Source: Actinopolymorpha alba DSM 45243 (GTDB lineage Bacteria > Actinomycetota > Actinomycetes > Propionibacteriales > Actinopolymorphaceae). Taken from it: DNA of 64,000 nucleotides. The stretch spans positions 1 through 64,000 of the forward strand of contig NZ_KB892744.1 of NCBI RefSeq assembly GCF_000373925.1, given 5' to 3'. Positions 9,193 through 18,651 of this stretch are shown here, piece by piece; positions within the stretch are counted from its first letter, which is position 1, and each line of letters begins with the position of its first letter. The position numbers were made by a program, and so were the translations under genes. Below the pieces are notes generated by a model. That model was not told where the DNA came from and made no database searches. It saw nothing but the letters and a program-made list of their open reading frames with translations.

Positions 9193-9561
9193 AGAGCCTC
9201 TCGACTCAGCGGCACCGTGTCATCAGGGCAAGCCACCATCTGCGGTGGTGGCCTGCCGGGATCGCGGAGTACCTGCTGGCTGGAATGCGCCGGCGCGGCA
9301 CCCGCGGAACGGCAGGGCCTGAAAGGCGCAAGGCGGGAGAGAAGCCCTGAATCCGGGAACCCCGAAGGACGGACAAAGGCAGGTAGCGCGGCGGAGCCGA
9401 GCCTCGTAACCGGGCAGTCGACTGACGGTACGCTGAACGCGTACGACGCACGGAGACTCACGGCGGCCGGGACGTCAGACCCTGCGGCCGACAGGGCAAA
9501 GGTCCCCAGCGTTCACTAAAAACGTCGCACTCCCGCCTGCCCTCTGTTCGCCGGTCGAGGC
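9193..9561. other. long divergent intergenic region
   Basis: About 370 bases between the glucosidase and the response regulator. It contains several short GC-rich inverted repeats and no credible coding frame. It presumably holds the divergent promoters, though no clear -35/-10 pair stands out. Confidence 0.35.
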
Positions 9562-10287
9562 ATGGCCGAGGTGACTGCCGGGATGACCATGGAAGGTCCA
9601 AACCACCCGAAGAGAAATGGCGACGGTCCGGTCGCGAGCCGGGGCCGTGTGGTCCTGGCCGACGACGATCTCCTGCTCCGCGAGGGTGTGGCAAGCCTGC
9701 TCGTCCGGTCAGGCTTCGAGGTGGTTGGACAGGTTGGCGATGGTTCGAGTCTCGTCGCCTTGGTTCGCGAAATGCGCCCAGACCTGGTCATTGTCGATAT
9801 TCGGATGCCTCCCACCCACAGCTCCGAAGGGCTGGATGCGGCCCGTGTGATCCGGGGCGAACTCCCGGAGATCGGCATTCTGGTTCTCTCCGCCTACGTC
9901 GAGACCGACCACGCGATGGAGCTGCTGGGCAGCGGGCGCAGGGTCGGATACCTGCTGAAAAGTCGCGTCACCGACGTGCAGGAGTTCCTCGAAACTCTCG
10001 ACCGGATCACCAAGGGCGGCTCGGTCGTCGACCCCGCGCTGGTGAACGAGCTCGTCGCGGCCCGGCGGAGGGACGATCCGCTGGCGGTCCTGAGCGTACG
10101 CGAGCGTGAGGTGCTGCACCTGATGGCGGAGGGGCGCTCGAATGCTGGCATTGCCCGCCAGCTGTGGGTGACCGAAGGCACCGTCGAGAAGCACGTCCAA
10201 CACATTCTCACAAAGCTCGACCTGCCTGAGACCAGTGACGACCACCGCCGCGTGCTTGCGGTCATCACCTTCCTCGAGGGCCGCTAG
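9562..10287 (+). CDS. NarL/LuxR-type response regulator
   Basis: Protein of 241 residues. The receiver domain (about 29-150) shows the acidic pair in VVLADDDLLL, the phosphoacceptor Asp79 in LVIVDIRMP, a conserved Ser (LVLSAY) and Lys (YLLKSRV). The C-terminal LuxR helix-turn-helix spans about 172-235 (SVREREVLHLMAEGRSNAGI, then LWVTEGTVEKHVQHIL). It is the natural partner type for the HisKA_3 kinase at 5191-6717. An in-frame ATG seven codons in is an alternative start. It converges with the receiver-only regulator that follows. Confidence 0.9.
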   Translation: MAEVTAGMTMEGPNHPKRNGDGPVASRGRVVLADDDLLLREGVASLLVRSGFEVVGQVGDGSSLVALVREMRPDLVIVDIRMPPTHSSEGLDAARVIRGELPEIGILVLSAYVETDHAMELLGSGRRVGYLLKSRVTDVQEFLETLDRITKGGSVVDPALVNELVAARRRDDPLAVLSVREREVLHLMAEGRSNAGIARQLWVTEGTVEKHVQHILTKLDLPETSDDHRRVLAVITFLEGR

Positions 10288-10313
10288 GCCGTAGCGCGTG
10301 CTTCGGGACTGCC

Positions 10314-10745
10314 TTAGAGCCTGCCGTTCGTACACCCACTGCTTGGGCGGAGCAGATCGCGGATGGCCGTGGCAGAAAGTTCTGTTTTGTCCAGGAACCC
10401 CACAGCAGGGCTTGCCTCGATGAGGTCCTCGAAGTCCTCCTGGGCATGACCCGAGATAAAGATGATCTCCGGCCGACCGCCGTCCGCCACTGCTCCTTCG
10501 TCGACGCGCCGCGCAAGCTCGAAGCCGCTCTCACTGCCCAGGTTGATATCGAGCAGCAGAACGTCCGGTCGAAGCTCCTCGGTTCGGTGAAGCGCTTCGG
10601 CGCTTGTCGTGGCGACGCCGACGACGGCGATTCCCTGGCGTTCGAGCAAGGCACGTGCGACCTTGAGGAAGCGGGCGTCGTCATCGACGAGAAGGCACCG
10701 CATGTCCATGTCATCTACGATCCCAAGCTGTCCGCTGGAGCGCAT
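10314..10745 (-). CDS. single-domain response regulator (receiver only)
   Basis: Protein of up to 143 residues consisting of one CheY-like receiver: CLLVDDDARFL, phosphoacceptor Asp66 in LLLDINLGS, IIFISGHAQED and the Lys in GFLDKTEL. No output domain follows, since the frame ends 27 residues after the Lys. The ATG at 10709 (MDMRCLLVDDD) gives a better-sized domain than 10745. It could relay or buffer phosphate for the nearby kinase, or be a truncated NarL-type regulator. It converges with the LuxR-type regulator. Confidence 0.8.
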   Translation of the reverse strand: MRSSGQLGIVDDMDMRCLLVDDDARFLKVARALLERQGIAVVGVATTSAEALHRTEELRPDVLLLDINLGSESGFELARRVDEGAVADGGRPEIIFISGHAQEDFEDLIEASPAVGFLDKTELSATAIRDLLRPSSGCTNGRL

Positions 10746-10985
10746 TCCCGCTAGCCCGAACTTCTGTACGTGATCGCGGAGGCGTAGATCCCTTCGGGCC
10801 TGGCCCGCGTGGCCCGACGGAGATCAATACGTTGTGCTCGCGAGGCGGGCGTTCGCGGTCGGCAGCGCCACGACCTCTTCGACAAGATCGGCCGGCAGGT
10901 GGCGGCGTCGATCCTTTCTCTGTCGGACTGTTGTGAGATCTGGGGTAGATGAACTCTTTTGAAGTGAAGTAGGGCGAGTTGGGGC
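10746..10985. other. gap upstream of the IS3 fragments
   Basis: No recognisable gene. The last 50 bases are comparatively AT-rich and lead into the plus-strand transposase start, so they may be the left flank of an IS3 element. No terminal inverted repeat could be defined. Confidence 0.3.
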
Positions 10986-10988
10986 GTC

Positions 10989-11227
10989 TTGACTGTGACG
11001 ATGACCCTTGCCGACCGGGCCGCGATGTCGATCGGCAGGGTCAGTGCGTGTGCGATCCTCGGGCGATCCCGGGCCACGTTGCACCGGCACCGCAATCCCG
11101 CGCCGCCCCGCCTGGGGCCGCGCCGCCCGTTCTGTCACCCGGCCGAACTGTCCCAGCCCGAGCTCGAGCAGGTGTTGGCCGTGCTGGACTCGCCCCGGTT
11201 CGCCGACAAGTCACCGGGCCAGGTGAT
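10989..11227 (+). pseudogene. IS3-family transposase OrfB, N-terminal fragment
   Basis: It reads MTVTMTLADRAAMSIGRVSA, CAILGRSRATLHRHRNPAPP and finally LDSPRFADKSPGQV. This is the helix-turn-helix and linker that opens one branch of IS3 OrfB. The reading stops being transposase-like at about 11227, exactly where the opposite-strand IS3 fragment begins. Everything C-terminal, including the DDE core, is missing. Confidence 0.7.
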
Positions 11228-11740
11228 CGAGGTGTACTGGGCGGATTCGTTGTGGTGCACAAGGCCGGACAGGTCGGCCTGGCCGTCCTTTGTGCGCCTC
11301 CAGATCGCCATCTCCAGCGCGTCCAGGACGAGTTGGGTCTTCTTGGTGGTGGCGGCTCGCCAGCCCAGGATGCCGCGGGAGAAGACGTCGAACACGAACG
11401 CCACGTAGACCATGCCGGTCCAGGTGGGCACGTAGGTGAAGTCGGCCACCCACAGCCGGTTCGGCGCCGGCGCGGTGAAGTTCGCCGCTCGCCAGCCACA
11501 TCTTCCGGGCACCGAACACAGCCGTGAACCGTTGCCGCTCCCGCGTCTGCCCGATCAGTTCCTTCACCCGCTCATCGCGCTGTTCTCTCTTACTGGGTTG
11601 ACGTCTCACCGCCTCGTAGTAGGTGGACGGGTCGGCGCCGCTCAGCGTTCTCCCGCTTCAGCCGCTTGATCACCGCATGCTCCTCGCTGCTCACCCCCGG
11701 CCGCTGCCCAGCATCGATCTCGGCCCGACGGACCATCCTG
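11228..11740 (-). pseudogene. degenerate IS3 element (orfA tail plus orfB pieces)
   Basis: Read on the minus strand, 11740-11650 encodes RRAEIDAGQRPGVSSEEHAV and IKRLKRENAE, the leucine-zipper end of IS3 OrfA. After a deletion, DPSTYYEAVRRQPSKREQRD opens OrfB. A second deletion and frame change lead to PNRLWVADFTYVPTW and VFDVFSRGILGW, with the first catalytic Asp, and then LVHHNESAQYTSI. Normal IS3 has HHSDxGSQY here, so the second acidic residue is gone. The sequence then runs into the oppositely oriented fragment at 11227. It is inactive. Confidence 0.75.
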
Positions 11741-12221
11741 AGCCGCCATGACGCCGAGAATCGACAACATCGTGATCGCATGTTCCGACCCCGAGGCGCT
11801 CGTCGGGGTACAACATCGAACTGCTCGAGATGCAGCCCCTGCACCGACCACCTGACTGGATGGTGCTCGGACGCGAGTGCGGATATCCACGGTTAGCGTT
11901 CGATCTGGTCGAGGAACTCCACCCGCCCGCGATCTGAAGGGTGCCCTGCACCAACAAACCAGGCCGCACGCGACCACGCCCGGCCAGAACCCAGATGAAA
12001 TCTCCGGCTGCCGCAACCACATGAATGGTTACTACCGGGCAAGACCGAAAGCGGTCGAGATGCGATCCGGAGGGGAGGCGACGGTCGCTGTGTCGCCTAT
12101 CGTCGGCCACCGAAGCTCAAGGTGATCGGTACCTCGATGCCGCGAGCAAATTCCAGCCTGGTGGGTCCCGCACTCGCCCGCCTCTGAGCGGTCAGATAAC
12201 TGACCTCACGAAGGAGGAGCC
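11741..12221. other. gap between the IS3 relic and the GH79 gene
   Basis: About 480 bases without a supportable gene. The last few bases carry a strong ribosome binding site for the GH79 gene. The rest gives short frames on both strands with no recognised motif. It is probably decayed sequence plus the GH79 promoter. Confidence 0.35.
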
Positions 12222-13961
12222 ATGCACACCCCTATCTCAGGGGTTCCGGACGGGACCCACCCATCGCGCGTCGAAGGTGCTGGCGCACGCAGCCAGACCG
12301 GTGACGTGTCGCGACGGAAGCTCCTCTCTAACGCTGGCCTGGTCACGCTCGGCGGGATGATGATGTCCGCGGCCGGCAGCACGAGCCGGGCCCGTGCCGG
12401 CTCGGCCAACTCCGCTGGCGAGCCGGTCACCCTGATCGTGGATGCCGGGGCCCGGGGGCGGGCGATTCCCCGCGACTTCGCTGGCCTGAGTTTCGAGGTA
12501 GGTCCGCTGAGGTCCGGCAACGCCGGCGTACCTGGATACTTCTTCAGCGCGGCGAACACCGAGCTGGTCACCCTCTTCCGCAACGCGGGCATCAACAACC
12601 TCCGGGTCGGCGGCGGTTCAGTTGACCAGCAGATTCCGGTCGGCACCGGCAGCGACGGTTACACCGGCGTCGACCACCTGTTTGAGTTCGCCGCCGCGGC
12701 CGGGGCGAACGTGATCTACTCCGTACGCCTTCACAACCCGTCCAGCAAGCCCCTCCCGACCCTCATGTCGGACAACGCCAAAGCGGTCCAGTACATCTCC
12801 CAGCGCTACGACCGCCTGGTCAGCTCGTATTCGATCGGCAACGAACCCGACTGGCACTCGTTCCACATCGGCGACCCCGCGATCTACGAGACGACCCCGG
12901 ACGTGCCAGGCACGGCGTACCCGTCTTACCTCACCCAATGGCGGCGGTTTGCCGACGCCATTCAGGAACTGGTGCCCGACGCCAGGTTCTCCGGACCGGA
13001 CACCGGCAACTACGGCACTCGGGGCGGTGTGCCGTACGTGACGTACACCCCGGATGCTGCCACGGGTGTGTCCTGGACCGAACAATTCGCCGTCGACGAC
13101 GGTGGCTCCGGCCGCATCAAGGACACCACCCAGCACCACTACGTCGGCGGCAGCCCCTTGAGTACGACCGCCGAGCAGGCGATTGACAACATGCTGTCGG
13201 CTGAATGGGTCGAGGACACCGACCTTGGGACGCAACCCGCCGGGGCCGAGTCCGCGACCTACGTGCCGTACCCCTGGTTCTACACGCACATCGTCGCGCC
13301 GACGCTGGCGGCTGGCCTGCCGTGCCGGCTGACCGAGGCCAACGACTACCTCACCGGGATTCCGGGTGCCAGCGACGCGTTCGCGTCCGCGCTGTGGACG
13401 CTGGACTATCTGCACTGGTGGGCGGCGCGCGGGGTGAGCGGGGTGAACTTCCACAACAAGCAGTGGCTCTACACCGACACGATCACCCCGGCGCTCGGAA
13501 GCTATACCCCGGAGCCCTCCTCGTGCCGAGCGCCCGGATGTGGCAACTACCGGGTCAGCCCGAAGGGGTACGGCATCAAGGCGTTCGACCTTGGTGCGCG
13601 CGGCGAGGTCAAGCCGGTGCGCGTGGCCAAACCGCCCGCCGTCAACGTCACCGCGTACGCGGTCGGTCGTGGCCGCGACCTCTACGTCACGCTGATCAAC
13701 AAGACCTACGGAGCCGGTGCCGCGAATGTCCGGGCGACGATCGTGACGGGCGAGTTCCGGCCGTCCGAGGCCGCGTCCATCACGCTCACAGCGGGCGAGC
13801 CCGGAGACCCGTCGTCGCAGTCCGCGACAGTCGGCGGGGCCCCTATCACCAACGACGCGCCATGGCAGGGAAGGTGGACCCCGCTGAGCCTGGACGGTCA
13901 AGGCCGCATCGCGGTGACCGTCCAGGCCACCACCGCCACCGTCGTACGAATTCACCGGTAG
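12222..13961 (+). CDS. secreted GH79-like glycoside hydrolase
   Basis: Protein of 579 residues. A twin-arginine-like signal (SRRKLLSNAGLVTLGG, about residues 30-60) indicates export. The catalytic domain resembles GH79 (beta-glucuronidase/heparanase-like): YSIGNEPDWHSF carries the predicted acid/base Glu208 and RLTEANDYL the nucleophile Glu372. INNLRVGGGSVDQQ near residue 130 fits an early strand of the barrel. The last 110 residues form the beta-domain (RDLYVTLINKTYGAGAANVR). AAGGAGGAG lies four bases before the ATG. It probably acts on uronic-acid-containing plant or glycosaminoglycan-like polymers. A CBM scrap follows directly on the other strand. Confidence 0.8.
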   Translation: MHTPISGVPDGTHPSRVEGAGARSQTGDVSRRKLLSNAGLVTLGGMMMSAAGSTSRARAGSANSAGEPVTLIVDAGARGRAIPRDFAGLSFEVGPLRSGNAGVPGYFFSAANTELVTLFRNAGINNLRVGGGSVDQQIPVGTGSDGYTGVDHLFEFAAAAGANVIYSVRLHNPSSKPLPTLMSDNAKAVQYISQRYDRLVSSYSIGNEPDWHSFHIGDPAIYETTPDVPGTAYPSYLTQWRRFADAIQELVPDARFSGPDTGNYGTRGGVPYVTYTPDAATGVSWTEQFAVDDGGSGRIKDTTQHHYVGGSPLSTTAEQAIDNMLSAEWVEDTDLGTQPAGAESATYVPYPWFYTHIVAPTLAAGLPCRLTEANDYLTGIPGASDAFASALWTLDYLHWWAARGVSGVNFHNKQWLYTDTITPALGSYTPEPSSCRAPGCGNYRVSPKGYGIKAFDLGARGEVKPVRVAKPPAVNVTAYAVGRGRDLYVTLINKTYGAGAANVRATIVTGEFRPSEAASITLTAGEPGDPSSQSATVGGAPITNDAPWQGRWTPLSLDGQGRIAVTVQATTATVVRIHR

Positions 13962-13980
13962 CTACCAGTTGGGGGCCCCG

Positions 13981-14150
13981 TCACCCTCGAGGGCGAGCGG
14001 TGAGCGAGACTTGGTCCTGGACCCACGCATCCGTGCCATCGCCCCAGAGGCCAGCGAAGACCACCACGCTGGTGGCGTTTCCGGGGTTGAAGTCCACGCT
14101 CACCTTGGTCCCCTTGGCGTGGTACCGAAGGTACGACGACCTCGTCGCAT
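13981..14150 (-). pseudogene. C-terminal carbohydrate-binding module fragment
   Basis: The minus strand encodes YHAKGTKVSVDFNPGNATSV, VVFAGLWGDGTDAWVQDQV and SLTARPRG, then stop. This is the last beta-strands of a jelly-roll carbohydrate-binding module as found at the end of secreted hydrolases. Nothing upstream continues it, so a larger enzyme gene has been removed down to its last 55 codons or so. It sits tail-to-tail with the GH79 gene. Confidence 0.5.
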
Positions 14151-14262
14151 AACCCCGGAATCTCCCGGTCCCGGGCGCCTGCGATTGTGGGGATCCTCGC
14201 GGTCAGGCCAAGGTCGCCTCGTGGCGCTACGCGCCTGCCTGGCGGCAGCACTGGACCTGTCC

Positions 14263-14521
14263 GCTGCTACCCACGGGATCAGCTTTGCGATTGGTACGTC
14301 GCCGATGGCTGGCTTGATGAGGCGCTCGGCGTACTCCCGGTACTTGTTCAGCGTTACCGGATCGGCTTCGTGTACCTCGAGCCACGCGTCCAGTGTGTAG
14401 CCGAGCGTCGCTCTGGTGGAGGCGTTGCGTTGTCGGTCGACCTTGGCGAGCAGTCTTGACCGGATCTTCTCGGCTTCACGCCGGTCTCGTGCTGACGATC
14501 GACGCCTGCGTAGACCCTGAG
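14263..14521 (-). pseudogene. tyrosine site-specific integrase, N-terminal SAM-like domain fragment
   Basis: The minus strand reads REAEKIRSRLLAKVDRQRN, then STRATLGYTLDAWLEVHEA, then TLNKYREYAERLIKPAIGDV. This is the core-binding domain of phage/ICE tyrosine recombinases, where LGYxLDxWLEVHExxxxTxxxY is typical. The arm-binding start and the whole catalytic domain (R-H-R-Y) are missing on either side. It is evidence that an integrative element once occupied this position. Confidence 0.7.
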
Positions 14522-14546
14522 CTCATAGGAACCGCCACGTTTCCGG

Positions 14547-14885
14547 ATGGATCGAGGTGGCGTGACGTTCCCAGATCACGGGCTCATCAACTACATCCAG
14601 GACAGCGTCTGCAACGAAGGGCGCGAACACATCGTCTTCCACATGAGAACCTCGCCCGAAGAATGCAAGAGAAGGCTGAAGAACAGGTTCCCCGGCCGCA
14701 TCGAGGAGAAGGGGGTCGAGTTCCACAGAATGGTGTTCGACCGATACCTGACGTTGCTGCGGACAGATGAACTCCTGAACCAGTTCTGTGAGAGCAACGA
14801 CATCTACTATGCGAACCTGGACGTCTTCTCTCCCGATGGGATGGAAGGGCTGATGTCCGTCATGAAAAATGGTCCACGACGTTGA
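14547..14885 (+). pseudogene. truncated P-loop nucleotide-kinase-like protein
   Basis: A 112-codon frame contains FPDHGLINYIQDSV, then IVFHMRTSPEECKRRLKNRF with a basic LID-like helix, then VEFHRMVFDRYLTLL. This resembles the C-terminal half of a small-molecule or deoxynucleoside kinase (Arg-rich lid, then a helix ending in an ExF/Y pattern). The Walker A half is absent, and the frame begins at the integrase-fragment junction. Codon use is less G/C-biased than the neighbours and similar to the convergent purC, so the two may have arrived together. The exact family is uncertain. Confidence 0.5.
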
Positions 14886-14951
14886 ATCATGCCGGCCGGT
14901 GCCTGGAAAGACCCGCCGGCTGAGAACCCCTGAGACGAGAGCCGTTCCCGT

Positions 14952-15938
14952 TTAGAAGTACTCAGGCAACTCCTTGGCCAGCGCGTCGTGGATACGAGCG
15001 CGCACGGAGACCGTTGGGTCCGGCTTCTCGAACTCCAGGCCGGTCAGGCGTTCGAACAAGGCGACATACTTGTTGCTGAACTCGATCAACGTCTCGGCGG
15101 GGATGTCCGGGATCGGGTCCTGGTAGGGGTCGCACTGGCTCACGATCCACAGCCGCAGGAATTCCTTGTCCAGACTGTCCGGCTCCTCGCCGACATCAAA
15201 CCTGTCCTGATAGGTGTCGGCGATCCAGAATCGGCTGGAGTCCGGAGTGTGGATCTCATCGGCGACAACGATCATCCCGTCTTCATCAAGGCCGAACTCA
15301 TACTTGGTGTCCACCAGGATGAGGCCCTTCTCGGCCGCCAGTTCCTGTCCACGGGCGAACAGAGCCAGGCTTCTCTCCGCCAGCTCGTGCCATTGCTCGG
15401 CCGTCACCAGCTGGGTCTCGAGGATCTCCGACTCGATGATCGGCGTGTCGTGCCCACCGTGGACCGGCTTCGTAGTCGGTGTGATGATAGGTCGAGCCAG
15501 CTTCTGGTTCTTCTTCATGCCATCGGGAAATTCGTGGCCATACAGCACCCTCTCGCCTCGGTCATACATGGGCCAAAGGCTGGTGTTGGTCGAACCGGTG
15601 AGGTAGGACCGCACGACGAGCTCGATCGGGAGCATGTCGAGATCTTTGACCATGACCACGTTCGAGTCTAGGTAAGAGATCACATGGTTTGGACAGACAC
15701 CTGCGGTTTCATCGAACCAGTAGCGTGCTGTCTGGGTCAGCACCTGGCCCTTGTAAGGTACGGCGGCCAAGATGCGGTCGAACGCAGATTGACGGTCAGT
15801 CGAGATCAAAAGCCGTCGTCGATCCGACAACTGATAGGAATCCCGCACCTTGTTACGTTGGTAACCAGGAAGCTCGCTATATTCTGCGTCGATGAGACAA
15901 TTGCCCATGAGTTTAAAATCGTTGGCCGGTCGGCTCAT
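14952..15938 (-). CDS. purC: phosphoribosylaminoimidazole-succinocarboxamide synthase (SAICAR synthetase), accessory-type context
   Basis: Protein of 328 residues from the ATG at 15938 (MSRPANDFKLMG). SAICAR synthetase motifs are present: YQRNKVRDSY, LISTDRQSAFDR, VVRSYLTGSTNTSLW, GLILVDTKYEFGLDEDG and EIHTPDSSRFW. These form the ATP, CAIR and aspartate sites. The length fits the longer eukaryote-like PurC form rather than the 237-residue E. coli type. No other purine gene is nearby. Base composition is lower in G/C than the surroundings, and it is flanked by fragments. It may be a spare or specialised copy: PurC homologues occur in purine-analogue antibiotic clusters such as pentostatin. That link is inference only. 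Confidence 0.88.
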   Translation of the reverse strand: MSRPANDFKLMGNCLIDAEYSELPGYQRNKVRDSYQLSDRRRLLISTDRQSAFDRILAAVPYKGQVLTQTARYWFDETAGVCPNHVISYLDSNVVMVKDLDMLPIELVVRSYLTGSTNTSLWPMYDRGERVLYGHEFPDGMKKNQKLARPIITPTTKPVHGGHDTPIIESEILETQLVTAEQWHELAERSLALFARGQELAAEKGLILVDTKYEFGLDEDGMIVVADEIHTPDSSRFWIADTYQDRFDVGEEPDSLDKEFLRLWIVSQCDPYQDPIPDIPAETLIEFSNKYVALFERLTGLEFEKPDPTVSVRARIHDALAKELPEYF

Positions 15939-16110
15939 AAACTCGACACCTCGTGGATGGTCTTCGGTGCAGTCGTCCGTATCGTACCGGCTGCGCCGGA
16001 GGTCGCAGTAGCGACAGTCCGCCGTGGTCGCCACGGCCGGGCGGGGTCCGACTGCCGGAGGCACTCCCGACCGATGCCTACAGCCAGCGACGCAGGCGGT
16101 GCTCGCAGCG

Positions 16111-16671
16111 CTAGAGCTCCGGGTAGCCGTAGGTGCGCAGCACATCTCCGTAGAGGCGCCCGAACGTCCGCGTCTGCTCAGCGCTGAACACGTCACGCCA
16201 CGCTCCGGCCTGGCCGCGGAAGAAGGTTCGAGCCGATGGGTCGAAGAGGCGGAGGTCCTGGTCTCTGGGCGCACTTCCCAAGAATTTACCGATGCGACGA
16301 ACCGTCGCGCGTTGCTGGCTCTCGGTCCCGCCGCCATCCGTGCCCACGAGCTCCTCGAACGACACGTTCGCCACGGAAGGGTGGAACAGCATCCAGTTGT
16401 TTCGCCACCCTGGGGGAACGGTTTGCCGATGAAGTCGAGGTAGTCCCGCTTGCCGATATCGAAGTTCATGCCGGTGTACTGCGGACCGTTGTCGATCTGA
16501 CGAAGGCGTTCGTCGACCACGATGGGGATCGACGTGGCGCTGAAGAGCATCTCGCACGTCTCCTTCTGACGTCGCATGGAGGATGTGTAGGCCGCCGCAG
16601 ACGTGCCGCTCGTCCGGATCAAGCCGTTCACCAGAAGGACAAGGTCCCGTGTCTGCGTCCTGACCCAGAAC
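16111..16671 (-). pseudogene. sulfotransferase-like gene, frameshifted and truncated
   Basis: The distal part in one frame reads WRNNWMLFHPSVANVSFEEL, VRRIGKFLG and TFFRGQAGAWRDVFSAEQTR, ending YGDVLRTYGYPEL. That is the C-terminal pattern of PAPS-dependent sulfotransferases (YEDL, FxRKGxxGDWKNxF). The proximal part (KRDYLDFIGKPFPQGG and upstream) lies in another frame, so a single frame change occurs near 16412. The 5-prime end with the PAPS loop is missing where the group II intron piece begins. Not functional as sequenced. Confidence 0.5.
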
Positions 16672-17226
16672 CCGCCGACGATTCTGTCCTCGTCGCGGGC
16701 GAACGCCGCCATGCTGAGCAGCTGCGAGATCAGGTGGCCGAGGTACTGGCAACGCTTGGGCTTCGGCTGTCTGAGGAGAAGACCCGCGTGGTCCACACTG
16801 ATGAGGGTTTCGACTTTCTCAGCTTTCACATCCGGCGGATGCGTAAGCGAGGAACCACGAAACGCTTCGTCTATACCAAGCCATCGACGAAGGCGATCGC
16901 TTCCGTCAAGGACAAGGTGAAAACCAAGACGCACAGATCAACCCTGCACATGGGCCTGGACGAGCTGCTGACCGGCTTGAACCAGGCTATGCGCGGGTGG
17001 GCGAACTACTACCGGCATGCGGTGTCCAAGAAGACCTTCAACAGCGTGGACTACTACGCCTGGCAGCGGGTCGCCGCTTGGATACACCGCAAGCATGGCC
17101 GGATGAGGTGACCCGCTACCGCTACCGCGGGGCAAGCATCCCGACCCCGTGGCCACCACCCAGACCGGCAGATACCCCAAGCTGACCAGATCGGCAACGG
17201 CACGTGGAGAGCCCGGTGCGTTGACC
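16672..17226 (+). mobile_element. group II intron remnant (reverse transcriptase/maturase C-terminal half)
   Basis: The frame opens inside the reverse-transcriptase active site as PADDSVLVAG (normally YADD). It continues LGLRLSEEKTRVVHTDEGFD, FLSFHIRRMRKRGTTKRF, TLHMGLDELLTGLNQAMRGW, ANYYRHAVSKKTF and WIHRKHGRMR, the thumb/maturase X region of bacterial intron proteins. After a small deletion and frame change, EVTRYRYRGASIPTPW follows (C-terminal DNA-binding/endonuclease segment). At 17204-17224 GAGAGCCCGGTGCGTTGA looks like the 5-prime half of intron domain V, cut before its second strand. Inactive. Confidence 0.75.
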
Positions 17227-17227
17227 C

Positions 17228-17330
17228 CACCACAACCGGTGGCACATCGAACACTGGAGCCGATACCGCCGACGCCACCAGCACCGAGCCAAACTCTGCC
17301 ACCACCGCCGACGAAACCAAATCACGATCT
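17228..17330 (+). pseudogene. possible transposase C-terminal tail (IS701-like)
   Basis: In frame: HHNRWHIEHWSRYRRRHQHR, AKLCHHRRR. A WSxYRRRHQHRA tail rich in Arg and His is usual at the end of IS701-type transposases. It is joined to the intron remnant with no spacer. Weak evidence. Confidence 0.35.
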
Positions 17331-17362
17331 ACGACTGTAGTACTAGGGAATACTTCTGCGTG

Positions 17363-18284
<922 letters not shown>

Positions 18285-18295
18285 GAACGAAGGGT

Positions 18296-18327
18296 GTGCC
18301 CGCGCGGAGAGTTCTCCGCGCGGGCAC
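18296..18327 (+). terminator. perfect 15-bp hairpin after the hydrolase gene
   Basis: GTGCCCGCGCGGAGA at 18296-18310 and its exact complement at 18313-18327 are separated by two bases. No long T-run follows, as is common for actinomycete terminators. It lies 12 bases after the hydrolase stop. Confidence 0.75.
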
Positions 18328-18336
18328 CTTGGTGAG

Positions 18337-18504
18337 ATGACCGAGAGAGACGTACGCACCCGCATCGTGGAGGCCGCGGACCGGCTGTTCTACGGTCGTG
18401 GCATCGGTCGGGTGGGCATGGACGCGGTGCGCGACGAGGCTGGCGCCTCGCTCAAGGCGATCTGCCGCGAGTTCCCGTCCAAAGAGGGTGGGGCCCTTCG
18501 TTGA
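18337..18504 (+). pseudogene. TetR-family regulator, N-terminal fragment
   Basis: 55 codons: RIVEAADRLFYGRGIGRVGM, DAVRDEAGASLKAICREFPS, KEG, then GALR and stop. This is a complete TetR helix-turn-helix, but the FPSKEGL motif that should lead into the ligand domain breaks off. No ligand domain is found in other frames downstream. It probably once controlled the adjacent hydrolase through the twin operators. Confidence 0.7.
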
Positions 18505-18651
18505 CATGGACTCGCGTATCGCAACCGACATCGCACGGGCCCGCGATCCTCGTGGGCGGGGCGTGGCAGCCGCTACTGCGCCGGTTGCCGTCCAGTCTGA
18601 CTTGCCAACAGGGTGACTGCACGCATCGGTGTTAATCGCGACGCGAGAGGT

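Noticed and set aside
12618-13955. A 445-codon minus-strand frame opposite the GH79 gene
   Set aside because: Shadow of the GH79 gene, which has the catalytic motifs and a ribosome site.
14187-14459. Plus-strand 90-codon frame in the integrase region
   Set aside because: The minus strand carries a recognisable integrase domain; the plus frame has no motif.
15939-16934. A 330-codon N-terminal extension of purC
   Set aside because: It runs through the frameshifted sulfotransferase and antisense intron sequence. The PurC family start is at 15938.
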